The translations under genes were made by a program, and so were the position numbers. Below, piece by piece: positions 43,816-55,124 of a stretch of 64,000 bases of DNA (the stretch's first letter is position 1; each line of letters starts with the position of its first letter). Source of the DNA: Pectinophora gossypiella (lineage: Eukaryota; Arthropoda; Insecta; Lepidoptera; Gelechiidae); contig NC_065426.1 of assembly GCF_024362695.1 (NCBI RefSeq), positions 7,346,236 through 7,410,235 of the forward strand. The letters run 5' to 3'. Under the pieces are notes generated by a model, which saw only the letters and a program-made list of their open reading frames with translations, did not search any database and had not been told where the DNA came from.

Positions 43816-44820
43816 TGTAAATATTATAAATAACTCGCACCAGTACTATCACGGTGTGAACAAAATCAGGTATAAACGCGAGCATTGAAGCTTCGTACAT
43901 GAATATCAAGTAGATAGATAAAGTTATACGAAACAGTTTGCCAGTTCTACATAGTTATGCACATGGAGCACTAAGACATCGGACCTGGCTATTCTCTAGC
44001 CATAAAGGCAGTCAATCAGCTCGCGACAAAACATTCCGGACCCCGATACGATCCTTTCAAATATTCTTCGCCCGCCCTGTATTGAATTTCTGGTAAATGT
44101 TAAAGTTTAAGTTCCACGCATGGTGAGAGATAAGTATCTCATGGCTTATTAAAGTATTTAGAGACTTTTTGTAATTCTTTCTTTTTATTTTGGTGCACTA
44201 AAGTGTATTTGTATTTGTATTTCTTGTCTTTTTTCGTGTTTCTTACACGCGACCCGCTAACACAGTACCCTCCTCCCAATCATAAATAAATGCAAAAGCA
44301 TCCATCCACTGTTTCGTCTTACATAATGTAACCCGCATAAATTCAGTAGGTAAGTTCATCTCGTAAAATTATAAACATGTGTTGTTACGTTTACGACCTA
44401 CCCTAACCGTTAGGATTACGATCGTAGCGAGGCCTCGTAAAAGGAGGTAGCTTTTGATTTTTCCTTTGTTTATGTCCCACTGGCAGTCCATAAAGATTTA
44501 TGACTGTTTATGAATTTATGTGATTTGTTTCGTGTCGTAAATATGGAAATGTGTTAGCAATGGAATTGTGTTTTTGTCAGTTGTTTCGTAATGGATTTTA
44601 GGGGGAGGGTTTTTATTCACATGAAGCCGGTAGCCCGGGGGAAGAACGCTTGAGTCTCACTGTGTGAACCGATGATTTATTATTATTATTTATTTATAAA
44701 GGTACTTACATACAACATTACAGTGTAACCCAATGTGCTGTATGACGAGAAAAAAAATCATTGAATGATTTTCGAATTTGTTTTCGAATTCATGTTTGGA
44801 TCATAAATGTTTATCTGCTC
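43816..44820. other. No gene; repeat N scrap at 43995-44085
   Basis: About 1 kb otherwise unmatched. A LINE-like TATTTGTATTT end lies near 44200-44230. Confidence 0.4.
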
Positions 44821-44825
44821 AGTAA

Positions 44826-45150
44826 CGGCCTCCGTGGTCCAGTGGTTGAGCGCTGGGCTCACGATCGGAGGTCCCGGGTTCGAATCCCGGTGGGGAAATA
44901 TCACAAAAATCACTTTGTGATCCCTAGTTTGGTTAGGACATTACAGGCTGATCACCTGATTATCCACAAATTAAGATGATCCGTGCTTCGGAAGGCACGT
45001 TAAGCCGTTGGTCCCGGTTACTAGTTACTGATGTAAGTAAATAGTCGTTACATGAGCCATGTCAGGGGCCTTTGGCGGCTCAATAGTAACCCTGACGCCA
45101 GGGTTGATGGGGTCAGAATCAACCTAACAACCCACACGATAAGAAGAAGG
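44826..45150 (+). mobile_element. SINE-I, full copy
   Basis: The best-preserved head: 'ggcctccgtggtccagtggt', 'gtcccgggttcgaatcccgg'. The central segment and I tail ('caccctgac'-region variant 'gaccctgacgccagggttg' in local form) follow, ending 'cacacgataagaagaagg'. Confidence 0.8.
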
Positions 45151-45550
45151 TTGTATTATTAACAACGAAAGTGTGATAGAAGATTGAAAAATGTTCAACA
45201 GTGTTGGTGACAAGTCACCGCCGCATTGTATCTTTGTTTATTAACTTCGGTCGAGCAGGCGCCATAGTCCCTCATAGAACCCCCAAACCAATATCCCAGT
45301 TCCCTTTGTCAATAGTCCTACACGATCCGGGGACTGCCTTTGAGTGCACTCCCATAGTGCACACAGGGATAACCGCCGGTTGGTGGTCACACCACATTTA
45401 GATTAAATTGTCTTAAGGGGCCTCTACGTATTGGCTTCGGCCACACCCACGCCTCTCAAAAGTCCGGGACTCCATAATTCCGAGATATCGAAGCGACATA
45501 TAAACAATAATGTACACATATGTTCACAGTAACACCACAGTAACAGTGAA
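45151..45550. other. No gene; repeat P scrap at 45415-45480
   Basis: 45415-45480 is repeat P inverted ('ggggcctctacgtattggct', 'agtccgggactcc'). The rest is unassigned. Confidence 0.4.
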
Positions 45551-46110
45551 AAAGGCTAGTTTCCAACAAATCAAATCAGGTACTTTTTACTTAACGTCAA
45601 AATACGAAATTACCATGGAATTTGTATGAAAAAGCACACTGTGATAGTCACTGTGAGGAGCTCGGTGGCGCAGCAGTTAACGCGCTTGGTCTGCGATTGT
45701 TGAAGTTAAGCAACTTTCGCAAAGGCCGGTCATAGGTTGGGTTACCACAAAAAAAAAGTTTTCATCTCGAGCTCCTCCGTGCTTCGGAAGGCACGTTAAG
45801 CCGTTGGTGCATTAGCAGTCGTTAATAACCATCAATCCGCACTGGGCCCGCGTGATGGTTTGAGGCCCGATCTCCCTATCTATCGATAGGGAAGGCCCGT
45901 GCCCCAGCAGTGGGGACGTTAGTGGGCTGATGATGATAGTCATAGAAAAACGTGACAAAAGTCGCAAATATTTGTGCGTTTTTCTTGATTAAAATTCGAA
46001 AAATAAGGTAAATAGAAAACGTTTTTTGACAGTTTTAAAGCTTTCTTTATTTAGTAATCAGAATTTGATCATTTATGTTTGACTTAGGAAAGTACCCAAT
46101 TCACCGATTT
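45551..46110 (+). mobile_element. MITE-E interrupted by a full SINE-III (45656-45938)
   Basis: MITE-E breaks off at 'gatagtca' and resumes at 'catagaaaaacgtgac'. Between lies a plus-strand SINE-III: head 'gagctcggtggcgcagca', central segment 'gcacgttaagccgttggt', tail 'gtggggacgttagtgggc' then GATGATGAT. TGATAGTCA flanks it at 45642-45650 and 45934-45942, a probable target duplication although it overlaps the GAT tail. Confidence 0.75.
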
Positions 46111-46384
46111 TTTATTTCCAATGTTGTAGTAACCTTAGTCCTCAGGGTTGTCCCCTGAAATTCTTGTGGCTCAGCCCACACCCCTGAGGGATTGAGTTGG
46201 TATTGTCTCAGTGTTGTTATTGTCTGGTTAACTTTCTAAGCAGCAGCCCGGAAGCAATAAAAATACATTTTCTAAGAACAAACGAACAGTTGTACGACTT
46301 TCGGAACGTTGGGTAACCGAGGCATCTGTTTCGAGCACTACACCACAGCATAAAGAAAGCAGTAGGTTATTTTGAGCGGCTCAA

Positions 46385-46830
46385 TAATAACCCTGACACC
46401 AGGGTTGATGAGGTTGGTAATTCACCTCTCAACCCACACGATAGAAGAAGAAAATTTTGAAGCGAAAACACAGGCAATGAACTTCGACCAAGTAGTAAAT
46501 GCTGTCTAAAGCAAATAACATAACAGAGCATCACCCCTGTATGCCCAAAAGGACCCGAATTATCTATGTCGAATCATGTGGTTTAGAACCCAAGTCGGGA
46601 TTTAAACCTGTAACCACGGTTCACGGATTAAGATATGCAATAACGCTGAAGGTGCCAAGAGGGTGCATAGTTTGGCTAAGTGCCAAACATATACCTCTGT
46701 CTACACTTTTAAGGATACAGGCATGGTGTTATGTTACGTCATCTTTAACTGAGCTGGGAGTAGATGCCGTCCTGCAAACAAACACTTTGCGCACAAGCAA
46801 TACCTACACTTGTGTGAAGTTAACCTACTG
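46385..46830 (+). mobile_element. SINE-I 3' end and repeat K pair
   Basis: 46385-46450 is a SINE-I tail. 46495-46760 holds repeat K sequences in both orientations ('cataacagagcatcacccct' and 'ggatacaggcatggtgttat'). A 110-codon ORF spans them, with no motif; I regard it as an accident of the repeat. Confidence 0.5.
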
Positions 46831-47174
46831 ATCTCATTTTGCTATGACAGCAAAATTAGCATATGAATACAGCGACGTAATTCTCGAGTTACACGACAAA
46901 AGAAGAGTTTGGGGACGAAAATTTGTATTTCACTAGAAAATTTCGGAATTAAAATACGAATTTGGTTTGCTAAAGCATTTTGTTTTAAAATGCAAAGTAA
47001 AAGCGAAAATATGGGCTAATTCTTGTGAAGAATACTTTGGTTTACTTCAATATTTTAGGGCTTTACCACAAACTCTGAAATGTCAGCCCTATAAATAGAT
47101 ATGATAGGTATCCAATTATATCAGCCAATTCGATGTACTTTTTGATTAGCTGCCATATTCATGAATACGAACTA
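46831..47174. other. No gene recognised
   Basis: Low-copy DNA. Confidence 0.4.
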
Positions 47175-47535
47175 TACACTTCATCATCACTAATTTAAGA
47201 GCCACACTCTTGTCGATGTAGCATTCTCCTTGCATCCATCCATCTTTTAGGGAAAAACGAACTATACACAGTAATAGGCTAGATTCCAACTAATCAAATC
47301 AGTTACTTTTTACTAGACGTCAAAACACGAAATTACTATGGAATTTGTATGAAAAAGCACACTATGACGTCATAGAAAAACGTGATACAATGTGGGATTT
47401 ATTATTACGTTTTTCTTGATTACAATTCATAAATAAGTTAAATAGATAAAAGAAAATGTTTGTCGTTAGTTTTAGATCTGTCTTTATTTAGTAATCAGAA
47501 TTTCATAATTTATCTTGAACCTAGTACACTCAATT
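47175..47535. mobile_element. RTE-tailed SINE scrap, then MITE-E full copy
   Basis: 47180-47260 is a minus-strand tail ('agagccacactcttgtcg'). 47272-47530 is the uninterrupted MITE-E used here as reference ('ggctagattccaactaatc' to 'aatcagaatttcataattt'). Confidence 0.7.
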
Positions 47536-47589
47536 CTATTCAGTAATAGAAATACACAGTAATTCTATTTTTACAGTAAGTAAAAAAAA

Positions 47590-48380
47590 CCTTCGTTATG
47601 TCCACTGCTAGGCACAGGCTTCCGCCTCAACAATAGGAGGGAAGATGAAGCATCCACCACAATGCTGCTCCACTGTGGGTTGATAGCCAACCCATTTGCG
47701 AGAAATTTTCAAGCCAAAGGAATCTGAGTTGATATAAATCACTATAGATTATTTATAGTAACAATAGGTTAACTGGGCAGAAATATTTCTGCCCATTAAT
47801 GGCAATAGGCTCGCTTCCTACTACATGGGGCTTAAAAATAGCTAGCGAGAGTATTATGTGGACGGCAAGGCAGCAATAATTATGATTGTAAGCAGCTCAG
47901 GGTGTCGAGAGGTGTACACCGCTTTCTGCGAGGCGGTTTACTCGCCGCACCAACTCGCGACTTATGCGTTTTTCACTTCCACCCTGCAAGCGTATAGCTC
48001 TACTGCCCCCCTCTAGCCGGCCAATGAACGCAAGCCAGAGGTGAGAGTCTTGCGGCCCCCGATGGGGTCCACAAGACCCCAAAGTAAAGTAAGTAAGTTG
48101 GGGGTAAAGTGCCTGACCGACTCTCGGGGGATCTCAGCTCCGTGGTGTCGTCACTCACCAACAGCTCGCCACAAGCTGGCCTGCGGAGACTGACTGCACT
48201 GTTGAATTCACCAGGTTCGCTGATGAATTCACCAAGGGGCGATGGGGTCGTCACATCCCGACGCCTTTATTTTTATTATTATTGTATGTCTTTTTCATAT
48301 CTCGGGCCTAGGGAGGCCCGGACTTTTGGAAGGCGTGCGTGGGGCCGAAGCCAACACGTAGAGGCCCCTTAAGACAGTTT
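47590..48380 (-). repeat. LINE-like debris (repeat P region)
   Basis: 47595-47720 has the 'tgtccactgctaggcacagg' phrase. 47890-48380 is less AT-rich and carries minus-strand ORF pieces, including GPHRGPQDSHLWLAFIGRLE, broken between frames. The right end ('cgtagaggccccttaaga') is repeat P. Probably the decayed end of a larger retroelement; clade not identified. Confidence 0.45.
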
Positions 48381-48746
48381 AATCTAAAATTATTATTATT
48401 AAATCTGCAATGTCCCAGGACTTTGTTTAAAAAAAAACTCTTCGAAACTAGATAAAGACAACTGTTCAAGTTAGGAAATGAAAAGTTGGAAATAAACCGA
48501 GAGGAAACTAGAGTTCATTCAAACTTTCAAGTCAGCTGAGACTGATAGTGTGGGGAAAATAACTATCGATATTATTGAGAATCGAAGTCTCCAATAAAAA
48601 AACTCTTCGACACTATTGATTAATGACTTCATTTATGTTCCAAATAAAAAGGGCCATACATTATTACAATCATAGCATTTAACTAACTAACTACTTTATT
48701 ATATACGTAAATATGTATGGTAGGTTATATATTATACTGTTGTTTA
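48381..48746. other. No gene recognised
   Basis: Low-copy AT-rich DNA. Confidence 0.4.
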
Positions 48747-48948
48747 TACTAAGAGGGATGATTCAGCTCATTATTCTGAGTTAATATAAAGTGGAATTTT
48801 CAATCGCAAAAGTATAGAATTGAAAATAATTAAAAAACACTAAACAAAAAATAAATAAATTTTGCGACGGAAAAAACGACTCGATAGTAACTCAGAATCA
48901 CGATCTGAATCATCCCCCTCAGTATTAGTTACGATGTCACTAACACCT
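48747..48948. mobile_element. MITE-A copy
   Basis: Left terminus shortened; arms 'gagggatgattcagctcatt' and 'tcatccccctcagtattag'. Confidence 0.65.
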
Positions 48949-49564
48949 GTAAGAGATATTTTTAAGTTTATTTTATACTTATTTATATGTAGGTATATAT
49001 TATTGTCGTGTGTAGGTTATAATCAGTTTTATTACACAATTATTCCAATTTTGTTTTCCTCTTAGTCATAATAATGTTCTCTCTTTTTTAGGGTATATTA
49101 ATCTTCTTAACCCCATGATATTTCCCACCATATACGGTTGCCTAGATGAGATATCCTTTATAATTAAACTCACCTTTTGTTTTAATTGTTTAATTGTTAA
49201 TGTGTTTGAATATGTATATAAATAAATAAATAAATTGTTTTGTTGTACCTTGTTCTGTGTACATAAATATAATATTATAAAAAGAAGCAGCGCAAAAAAA
49301 AAAAGGAGGTATCAGTCGCGATAATAATCTCATAGTTTATCGATTTAATCAGTAAATAAAAACAACATTTACAAAACAACTTTTTTAAACAACAATAATC
49401 GAGAAACTAAAACTATCGACATTTTCGCAACACTAGCATCTGACACAGCTCCACTATATATACCTAGTTCTTCACTATTATTGGCTGAAAAAAAGCTTTC
49501 CAATCAGGATAGAAAATTACTTACTTTAAAGAAAAATACTAGGAAGAAGAATTACTTCTTTATG
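48949..49564. other. No gene recognised
   Basis: AT-rich. A plus-strand ORF extending into the MITE-A arm is chance. Confidence 0.4.
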
Positions 49565-50187
49565 CAGGATGTTAGTAACATCGTAACGAAAACTTTGAGG
49601 GATGATACAGACCATGACTCTGAGTTGATATCAAGTGGAATTTTTTGTTGCAAAAGTATGGAACACAAAATAATAAAAAAAAATACACAAAAATATGAGT
49701 ATGTGTGGGATGACTTTGAATCTTCTTCTATCGTGTGGGTTGTGAGGTGGATTTCTATCCACATCAACCCTGGTGTCAGGGATATTATTGAGCTGCCAAA
49801 GGCCTCTGACGTGACTCATATAACGACTACGTACCAGTAAATAGTAACCGGGACCAAAGGCTCAACGTGCCTTCCGAAGCACGGTTCATCTTACTTCAGG
49901 TGATCAGCCTGTAATGTCCCAGAAACACGGTCGGAATCACCCGTACGCACCGGTACGGCTACCTGTAAGTAAAAAAAATCAAAAGTGTTTTAAGTGTTTG
50001 TGTTTTAGTGTTTTTTTGTTTTTTTTTTTTAGTGATTTTTTAAGTACTAGTATGGGATGTAAGTCAATTGAAACAAAAAAACATAAAACATGATTTTTGT
50101 TACGGAAAATACCACTTGATATTAACTCAGAATTATGAGCTAAATCATCCCCCTCAGTATTCAGTACGGTGTCGCTAACATGCTGTA
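49565..50187. mobile_element. MITE-A arms flanking a SINE-I fragment
   Basis: 49565-49690 is a MITE-A left arm. 49720-49925 is a minus-strand SINE-I. 50088-50187 is a MITE-A right arm. The two arms could be one MITE split by the SINE plus extra T-rich sequence (49960-50040), or two separate copies. Confidence 0.55.
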
Positions 50188-50269
50188 CTAATAGCCTCCT
50201 CGCCAGTCATCGACAGCTATAATGTTTTATATTTGATTCTCAGTCCAGCATAGAATAGATTGCTTCTAA

Positions 50270-52620
50270 AAAAAAGTACTCAATTATTATGACCCAAATT
50301 TGTTATATAACTCCCTATTTAATCTAACAAAATCGGAATTTAATAAAGTATTTAAGGCAAAAACAATTAAGAAAGCAGACACACCAATTTTTAGTGACTG
50401 GGCGACGGTAGGAATTTATAAGAGTAGAAACAGGTTGTATGAACTTTACGAAGAAAGAACATACAATCATAGCGTAGCTTTTCACGACTATGTAAAACAG
50501 TATTCAAAAGTTTTCAAACGTGTTTGCGTTACCGCGAAGGCAATGTTTGTTAGCAGTAAAATTAAAGGTAGCTCAGATATTATTAAAATGACTTGGAAAG
50601 TTATTAATAGCGAAACTGGGAAAGTCAAAGCACGCGATCTCGAGTATCAATTACAAATTGACGGTAAACTACTCACAAATGATAAGCAAGTTGCTGAAGC
50701 TTTTGAAAAATTCTTTACTGACATTCCATTTTCGACTACCAAGGACTTGAAGTCATCTCCTGCACTCGCTCAATCACTTGTAAGGGAGCACATAGATACG
50801 TCCAAAGTAGATAAACTAACATTTACACACGTGAGTCCTAGGGACGTCTTAAGAGCTTTTAAATCTTTAGAAATCAAAAAGACTGCAGATCTTCATGGTC
50901 TCTCTGTTAAAGTCATTAACTCCGTGATTGATTGCATAGCTCCCTATCTATCATGTATATTTAATAAATGTGTAGACAATGGTGTGTTTCCAGATTTAAT
51001 GAAGCACAGTAAAGTCATTCCATTGTTTAAAGCTGGTAGTACTTCTGACCCTACTAATTTTAGACCAATATCTATACTACCCACGCTTAGTAAAATATTT
51101 GAAAAAATTTTATTACTGCAATTACTTCAACATTTCAATTTAAACAATTTAATGTCTAATAAACAATTTGGTTTCACAAAGGGTCGCTCAACAACCGATG
51201 CTGGTGTTGAGTTAATAAATCATGTTTTTCAGGCTTGGGAGGAGTCCAAAGATGCTATTGGTGTCTTTTGCGACCTTTCCAAAGCCTTCGATTGCGTTTG
51301 TCATGATATCTTGATCGCGAAACTTCGTCACTATGGAATAACTGATAATGCCATCGCTCTTTTGGAGTCATACCTTAGTGGCCGCGTTCAGAGGGTTGAT
51401 GTGCATGGCTGCAGATCGTGTGGATCTAACGTCACTATAGGCGTCCCGCAGGGCTCAATTCTAGGTCCATTTCTATTCCTAGTTTACATAAACGACCTAC
51501 CTAGTCTTGTAAAACATGAGGTGGTGCTGTTTGCAGATGATACCTCCTTACTTTTTAAAGTAAAGAGACGACAAGATTCCTTTGACGATGTAAACAACGC
51601 CATTTCAGAGGTAGTGGATTGGTTTACTGTAAACAACCTGCTACTTAATGAAAATAAAACAAAATATGTTTATTTTACGTTATCGAATGTTAGTAGGCCC
51701 CTCGATTCTATTATTGTAAAAAATAAGGAATTGGACCTCACGGATACTGCTGTATTTTTGGGAATTACTTTGGACGCTAAGTTGCAATGGAGTCCTCATA
51801 TTGATAAGTTGTCCAAAAGGCTCAGCTCAGCAGCATTCGCGGTCAAAAAAATTCGTTTAATAACCGATGTAGAAACCGCGCGATTAGTTTATTTTGCCTA
51901 CTTCCACAGTCTAATGTCGTACGGCATCTTGCTGTGGGGTCATGCTGCAGATATGAACAGCATTTTTGTTCTGCAAAAGCGAGCCATTCGGGCGATTTAC
52001 AAATTGGGACCCAAGATGTCACTTAGAAATAAATTTAAAGAAATTAATATTTTAACTTTGGCATATCTTTGAAAACTTAATATATGTAAAAAAACATATA
52101 GGATTATTTGCAAAAAATAGCGATCGGCACATTGTTAATACCAGGAACAAAAATAAACTTGCTTTACAAGTCAGTCGATTACATAAGATTACTAAATCTT
52201 TTAAGGGGCAATGTATACGTTTTTACAATAAGATTCCCATTGACATTCAGAATTTGCCTTTCAACTGTTTTAAGACAGTAGTTAAACAAAAACTTTACAA
52301 AAAAGGTTATTATAAAGTTAGTGATTATTTAGAAGATATGAATGCATGGGATTAACTGTCTGAGAACTGATATTAGGCAGCTAAATTACTCAATTGTATA
52401 CCAATATTTTATGTTTTATGTTTATTTTTATTTTTTTAAAGAACGTCTAGGGCCCTGTGCCGAGGTTTTTCTTGCAGCTTCTTTTCCCCGGCTATACAGG
52501 TTGTGAGAAGCTGCAGTAGTTTTAGGCGGATGAGACGTTCGTTATGTAAAATTGACGATTCAAAGTGTAACTATGTTACCTACTGAATAAAGATATTTTT
52601 GAATTTGAATTTGAATTTGA
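50270..52620 (+). mobile_element. LINE-J: 5'-truncated non-LTR retrotransposon
   Basis: About 2.35 kb: reverse transcriptase ORF, a short 3' UTR ('gagaagctgcagtagtttta', 'ctgaataaagatattttt') and a (GAATTT)n tail ending near 52620. The endonuclease that should precede the RT is absent, so this copy was cut short at the 5' end and cannot move itself. Related 3' ends lie at 1205, 20990, 40078 and 63225. It belongs to the Jockey/CR1-type group by RT style; the exact clade is unresolved. MITE-F abuts the tail, missing its left end. Confidence 0.85.
50300..52072 (+). pseudogene. Reverse transcriptase ORF of LINE-J (truncated, frameshifted)
   Basis: 590 codons are open from 50300; the first codon is TTG and the frame is open back to 50270, so this is a truncated ORF2 and not a true start. 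RT landmarks in order: FRPISILP near residue 253, GFTKGRST, FCDLSKAFDCV (first catalytic Asp), GVPQGSILGP at 381, and FADD at 411-414 (catalytic Asp pair). A thumb-like and C-terminal region ends in KFKEINILTL. At about 52067-52072 the frame shifts: the next frame continues for about 94 codons (FENLIYVKKHIGLFAKNSDR onward) to a stop at 52353-52355. The catalytic residues are intact, but without an endonuclease and with the frameshift the copy is presumably dead. Confidence 0.85.
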
Positions 52621-52621
52621 A

Positions 52622-52936
52622 TATGACAAAAGGTTAAAAATACTAAATCCTATAAAAAGCAAAAAATAACTTATCCCACATATGCTTCCAAGCAAACTGA
52701 GCCTGTAACATTCCTATCACACTTAACAAACTACCTGATGACCTTAAAGACCTGAACGGATTCCCACCAAACATAGCTAAAAACACTCTCGACTGTTACA
52801 CCTTTCGAACAAAAAAAAGCCGCACTAAAATCGCATCATCCGTTTGGAAGCTACGATGCCACAGACAGACACATACACATTTACACAGACACGTCAAACT
52901 TATAACACACCGTCGTTTTTGCGTCGGGAGTTAATA
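52622..52936. mobile_element. MITE-F, left end missing
   Basis: Matches 6735-7050 from 'atgacaaaaggttaaaaat' to 'gtcgtttttgcgtcgggag'. The left CCCCCGAC end is absent exactly where the LINE-J tail begins, so LINE-J may have inserted into it. Confidence 0.65.
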
Positions 52937-53182
52937 AAAAACATAGAACACGTTCAGCTGCTTGTCTTCCCGGGCGTGTCGTAAAACCGATAGAGGGATT
53001 GTGTGCTCTAACATGATGGACTCATGTTATGGGCGATAGGGTGATCCCTTATCATCATAAGGTTCATCATATCCAGCTTACGACATCGTATCAACTGTGG
53101 CTGCAAGTTGTCTTTGATTACCTGTGGCTCTGCCCACCCCATTAGGGATTACGGGCGTGAGTTTATGTTTACGTATGTATGC
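52937..53182 (+). mobile_element. Repeat U copy
   Basis: 'aacatagaacacgttcagct' to 'gggcgtgagtttatgttta'. Joined directly to MITE-F. Confidence 0.7.
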
Positions 53183-53642
53183 ATAGAATAGATATTCGTC
53201 CAATAAAAGAGAGTTGACTCTCCTTTTCGAATAAGAACGTGACAATAAGTCGAAACGGCACATTTTGATGTTACGTTTTCATTCCTTTGACAAGTCCTCT
53301 TTGATATGATGTTCGTTTATTTTTCCTCGTGGCTGCACATTATAATCATAAACCCGTCGAAATTGGACGAGTTGGGGGTATAGTAGTGTGAGTAAGTTCT
53401 GATACATAAAACATAACGTACATAACATAACCAGCCTATATACGGCCCACTGCTGGGCACAGGCCTCCCCTCAATCAACCGGAGGGGATCTGATATATAA
53501 AAACATAACATAAAATATAAATACCCCATATCGTCATCTGCAGTGATAATTATAAATGTAAGTTGAAAAACTATAACACGGCAACGGAAAAATCACGCTC
53601 TGAAAGTATGAAAGAAGAAAATAGGTAAACATCTCTGACATT
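53183..53642. other. No gene; SINE-II scrap at 53430-53490
   Basis: The scrap ('cactgctgggcacaggcct', 'ccctcaatcaaccggagg') is minus strand. Rest unassigned. Confidence 0.4.
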
Positions 53643-53802
53643 ATTAAAACACATAATAACGGGTTCTTACCGCGTTTAAAGTAGGGATATGAGACTCCCA
53701 ATATTTCGACACTGCTGCAAGTGCCATGATCAAGAGATGAATATCGGGAGTCTCATATCCCTCCTTTATACGCGGTAAGAACCCGTTATTATGTGTTTTA
53801 AT
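53643..53802. mobile_element. MITE-H, full copy
   Basis: Inverted arms of about 55-60 bp ('aaaacacataataacgggtt' / 'aacccgttattatgtgtttt') with 'gggatatgagactccc' and its inverse inside. Confidence 0.75.
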
Positions 53803-54265
53803 TATGATAAACATCTCTGACATTCTTCCGAATAGTAATGTTTAGGAGATAGCCGTGGTCGTTTGCTGTGGTAAGCAAAATCTTAGGACATATTGGACTA
53901 GCCTATAACCACTGGACAATCAAGCCGCTTCTAGTGACACCTCATTTGTTAAATTCTGACAGGTGGTTTAGAAATTAGGTTGGAACAGACGTGCATACAC
54001 ACATACATAACATAGCGGTCTAACACATGACGCTCCTTTTTGCTTCGTCGCAGTCGGGTAAAAACCACGTAAGCTTTTTTTGAAAAACCACATTTGAATG
54101 TGTTTTTTTTATTACAAAATCACGCAATAGACAAACTAGTTTCATTATGAAACGATTGATAAATATGGAAGAACCAAGAGAAGTGTGCCAGGATCGAAGT
54201 AAATGGAATTCCATAGTCTCTGCTAATTCCGGTAGGAAATAGGCGTGAAGACTCGCCACGCCTGG
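53803..54265. other. Unassigned, ending in a LINE-R scrap
   Basis: 54140-54260 is LINE-R ('gaagtgtgccaggatcgaag'). Nothing else supported. Confidence 0.4.
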
Positions 54266-54381
54266 GGTCACGATACCTAAACATGTATGTATAAAAGAAA
54301 TCACCTCAGACCATACGTCAAACAATCAGAGGGAGTATAGAGCATACTTCATCACACTGTTCCGTAGGTTGGAGGTCTAGG

Positions 54382-54648
54382 GGGGTTAAAAAGGCCAAAT
54401 CGAAGCAATTCATCTAAAAAAGCATTATTTCAATTTGACATTTGCTTATATAAGTAAGTGCGCTATGTCAACAATTTTAATGTCAAAAAGGAATATAAGT
54501 AGCTTTTTAATTTTTATAGGTAAACTATAAAGGACGTATCGATACTACTACCATAAGGCCTGCTTTTTGTTAACCTATAGTTATACAATAAATGCTTTTG
54601 ATTTGATTTTAGATGAATTGCTTCTATGCGATCTTTTTAACCCCCTGT
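54382..54648. mobile_element. MITE-B interrupted by an unknown insert
   Basis: Left arm 'ggggttaaaaaggccaaatc' at 54382. The right arm resumes at about 54610 ('agatgaattgcttctatgcg'). The insert (about 54505-54610) ends 'caataaatgcttttgattt', like a LINE tail. Confidence 0.6.
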
Positions 54649-54772
54649 TTCAAGTTGTTCATAAGTCATAACAAACTTTTTATTCAGCACCGTCTTACTG
54701 TCATATTTGACAAATTAATTCTTATTTATTATGTTTTTATTAAACATTTCCATAATATAATTTTAAAAGAAA

Positions 54773-54925
54773 ATGGCCCATATTGTAGAAGCGCCGCCGT
54801 ACGTTGCATTTATAATAATATTTATCATAATATTGGCAGTTATATTTTACTTTTTACGGCGAAAATATTGTCCTTCGATACCTACAGAAGATGAAGAACG
54901 CTGGGCAGCAGAAACAAGAAAATAA
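54773..54925 (+). CDS. 50-residue single-pass membrane micropeptide (predicted)
   Basis: ATG at 54773 in a strong context (AAAATGG) opens 50 codons ending TAA at 54923-54925. The product starts MAHIVEAPPY and has one hydrophobic span at residues 11-28 (I/V/F/L/A only). Next comes a basic stop-transfer RRK (29-31), then an acidic cytosolic tail (PTEDEERW) ending in TRK. By the positive-inside rule the C-terminus is cytosolic. The ORF avoids every repeat I mapped, and an AATAAA signal lies 117 bases after the stop. The layout is typical of small transmembrane regulators of channels, pumps or receptors, but I recognise no family. It may be a single exon or the coding exon of a longer transcript; 'attttaaaag' before the ATG could be an acceptor. 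Confidence 0.55.
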   Translation: MAHIVEAPPYVAFIIIFIIILAVIFYFLRRKYCPSIPTEDEERWAAETRK

Positions 54926-55041
54926 ACCACATAACATTAGTATAGAGTACTTATGACTGAACGAATCTAAATGTGTTTTATTGTACTCAAGCGAAGCCGA
55001 GTTGAGTCACCACTTAAATATAAACTTTTTAAAAACTACCG

Positions 55042-55047
55042 AATAAA
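55042..55047 (+). terminator. AATAAA poly(A) signal, candidate for the micropeptide gene
   Basis: Lies 117 bases downstream of the micropeptide stop, before the MITE-E copy at 55125. Confidence 0.45.
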
Positions 55048-55124
55048 ATTATAAGTACTTATTTATTTTTTTTACTTACCAAATGTCAAATTCAAAAAAG
55101 AATGCAGTAGAATTGGGTAGTTTC

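Noticed and set aside
44826..44900. tRNA gene
   Set aside because: A- and B-box-like motifs are good, but the 5' and 3' acceptor strands do not pair and the same head recurs many times joined to SINE bodies.
46499..46831. 110-codon ORF as a gene
   Set aside because: Made largely of repeat K copies in both orientations; no motif, signal or splice context.
48000..48254. Possible host gene on the minus strand
   Set aside because: ORF pieces change frame repeatedly and the right end is a dispersed repeat, so retroelement debris is more likely.
50300..52072. Intact autonomous retrotransposon
   Set aside because: No endonuclease region, non-ATG start inside the protein, and a C-terminal frameshift.
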